Below are positions 63,951 through 64,000 of a stretch of DNA of 64,000 bases, one piece after another. The notes beneath the pieces are model-generated. The model did no database searches. It saw nothing but the letters and a program-made list of their open reading frames with translations, and was not told where the DNA came from. The translations under genes were made by a program, and so were the position numbers. Where the stretch lies: NCBI GenBank assembly GCA_016801885.1, contig CM028897.1, forward strand, positions 20,154,001 to 20,218,000, in the 5' to 3' direction. The stretch is from Toxotes chatareus (lineage: Eukaryota; Chordata; Actinopteri; Toxotidae). The first letter of the stretch is position 1; each line of letters begins with the position of its first letter.

Positions 63951-64000
63951 ACACAAACATTTTAGCTGCGCTGCTAAGGGCCTTAAAAACAGATAGATCC

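Overview
This window is vertebrate nuclear DNA, almost certainly from a teleost fish. Genes are split by GT-AG introns, the spacers are AT-rich and full of (CA)n, (AT)n and (GA)n microsatellites, and there are remnants of Tc1/mariner-like transposons, tRNA-derived SINEs and a LINE. Three genes can be read exon by exon and a fourth is recognisable as a decaying copy. I cannot name the species.

Layout. (1) 2408-10645, minus strand: a complete tbkbp1 (SINTBAD) gene of 12 coding exons and 631 residues. It encodes an adaptor of the TBK1/IKK-epsilon kinases and is interrupted by a tandem duplication of about 1.56 kb. The duplication copied the two exons around the TBK1-binding domain. (2) 10.7-25.4 kb: non-coding, with Tc1-like and SINE remnants, a 1.4 kb insertion flanked by a 9-bp direct repeat, a perfect 22-bp hairpin, and a possible far-upstream first exon near 21.95 kb. 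(3) 25431-27522, minus: a five-exon gene of 212 residues for a secreted or surface protein with two Ly6/uPAR (three-finger) domains, with a TATA box just upstream. (4) 31.25-35.8 kb, plus: a ciliary coiled-coil (TPH-family, CFAP210-like) sequence without introns. A 1.94 kb tandem duplication has split it into a 3'-truncated copy fused to an antisense SINE and a frameshifted copy that keeps the 3' end. (5) 35.8-44.6 kb: repeats, including a LINE reverse-transcriptase remnant. (6) 44645-48643, plus: a complete five-exon copper amine oxidase gene (AOC2/AOC3 type, 760 residues) with a 3' UTR to about 50.6 kb. (7) 58264-62322, minus: the 3' half of a PSME3 (PA28-gamma)-like gene with an in-frame stop, compensating indels and a damaged last acceptor site, so probably a pseudogene. 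(8) 63.5-63.9 kb: the start of a transposase-like zinc-finger reading frame.

The genes do not form an operon or a single pathway. The AOC and PSME3-like genes being neighbours recalls the PSME3-AOC2-AOC3 cluster of mammals, so the right half looks like an old syntenic block, here with the two genes convergent. The most notable feature of the window is that two separate tandem duplications of 1.5-2 kb both fall on coding exons and have produced partly decayed, potentially spliced or expressed copies. I saw no CRISPR array, no functional RNA gene and no clearly new biochemical system.
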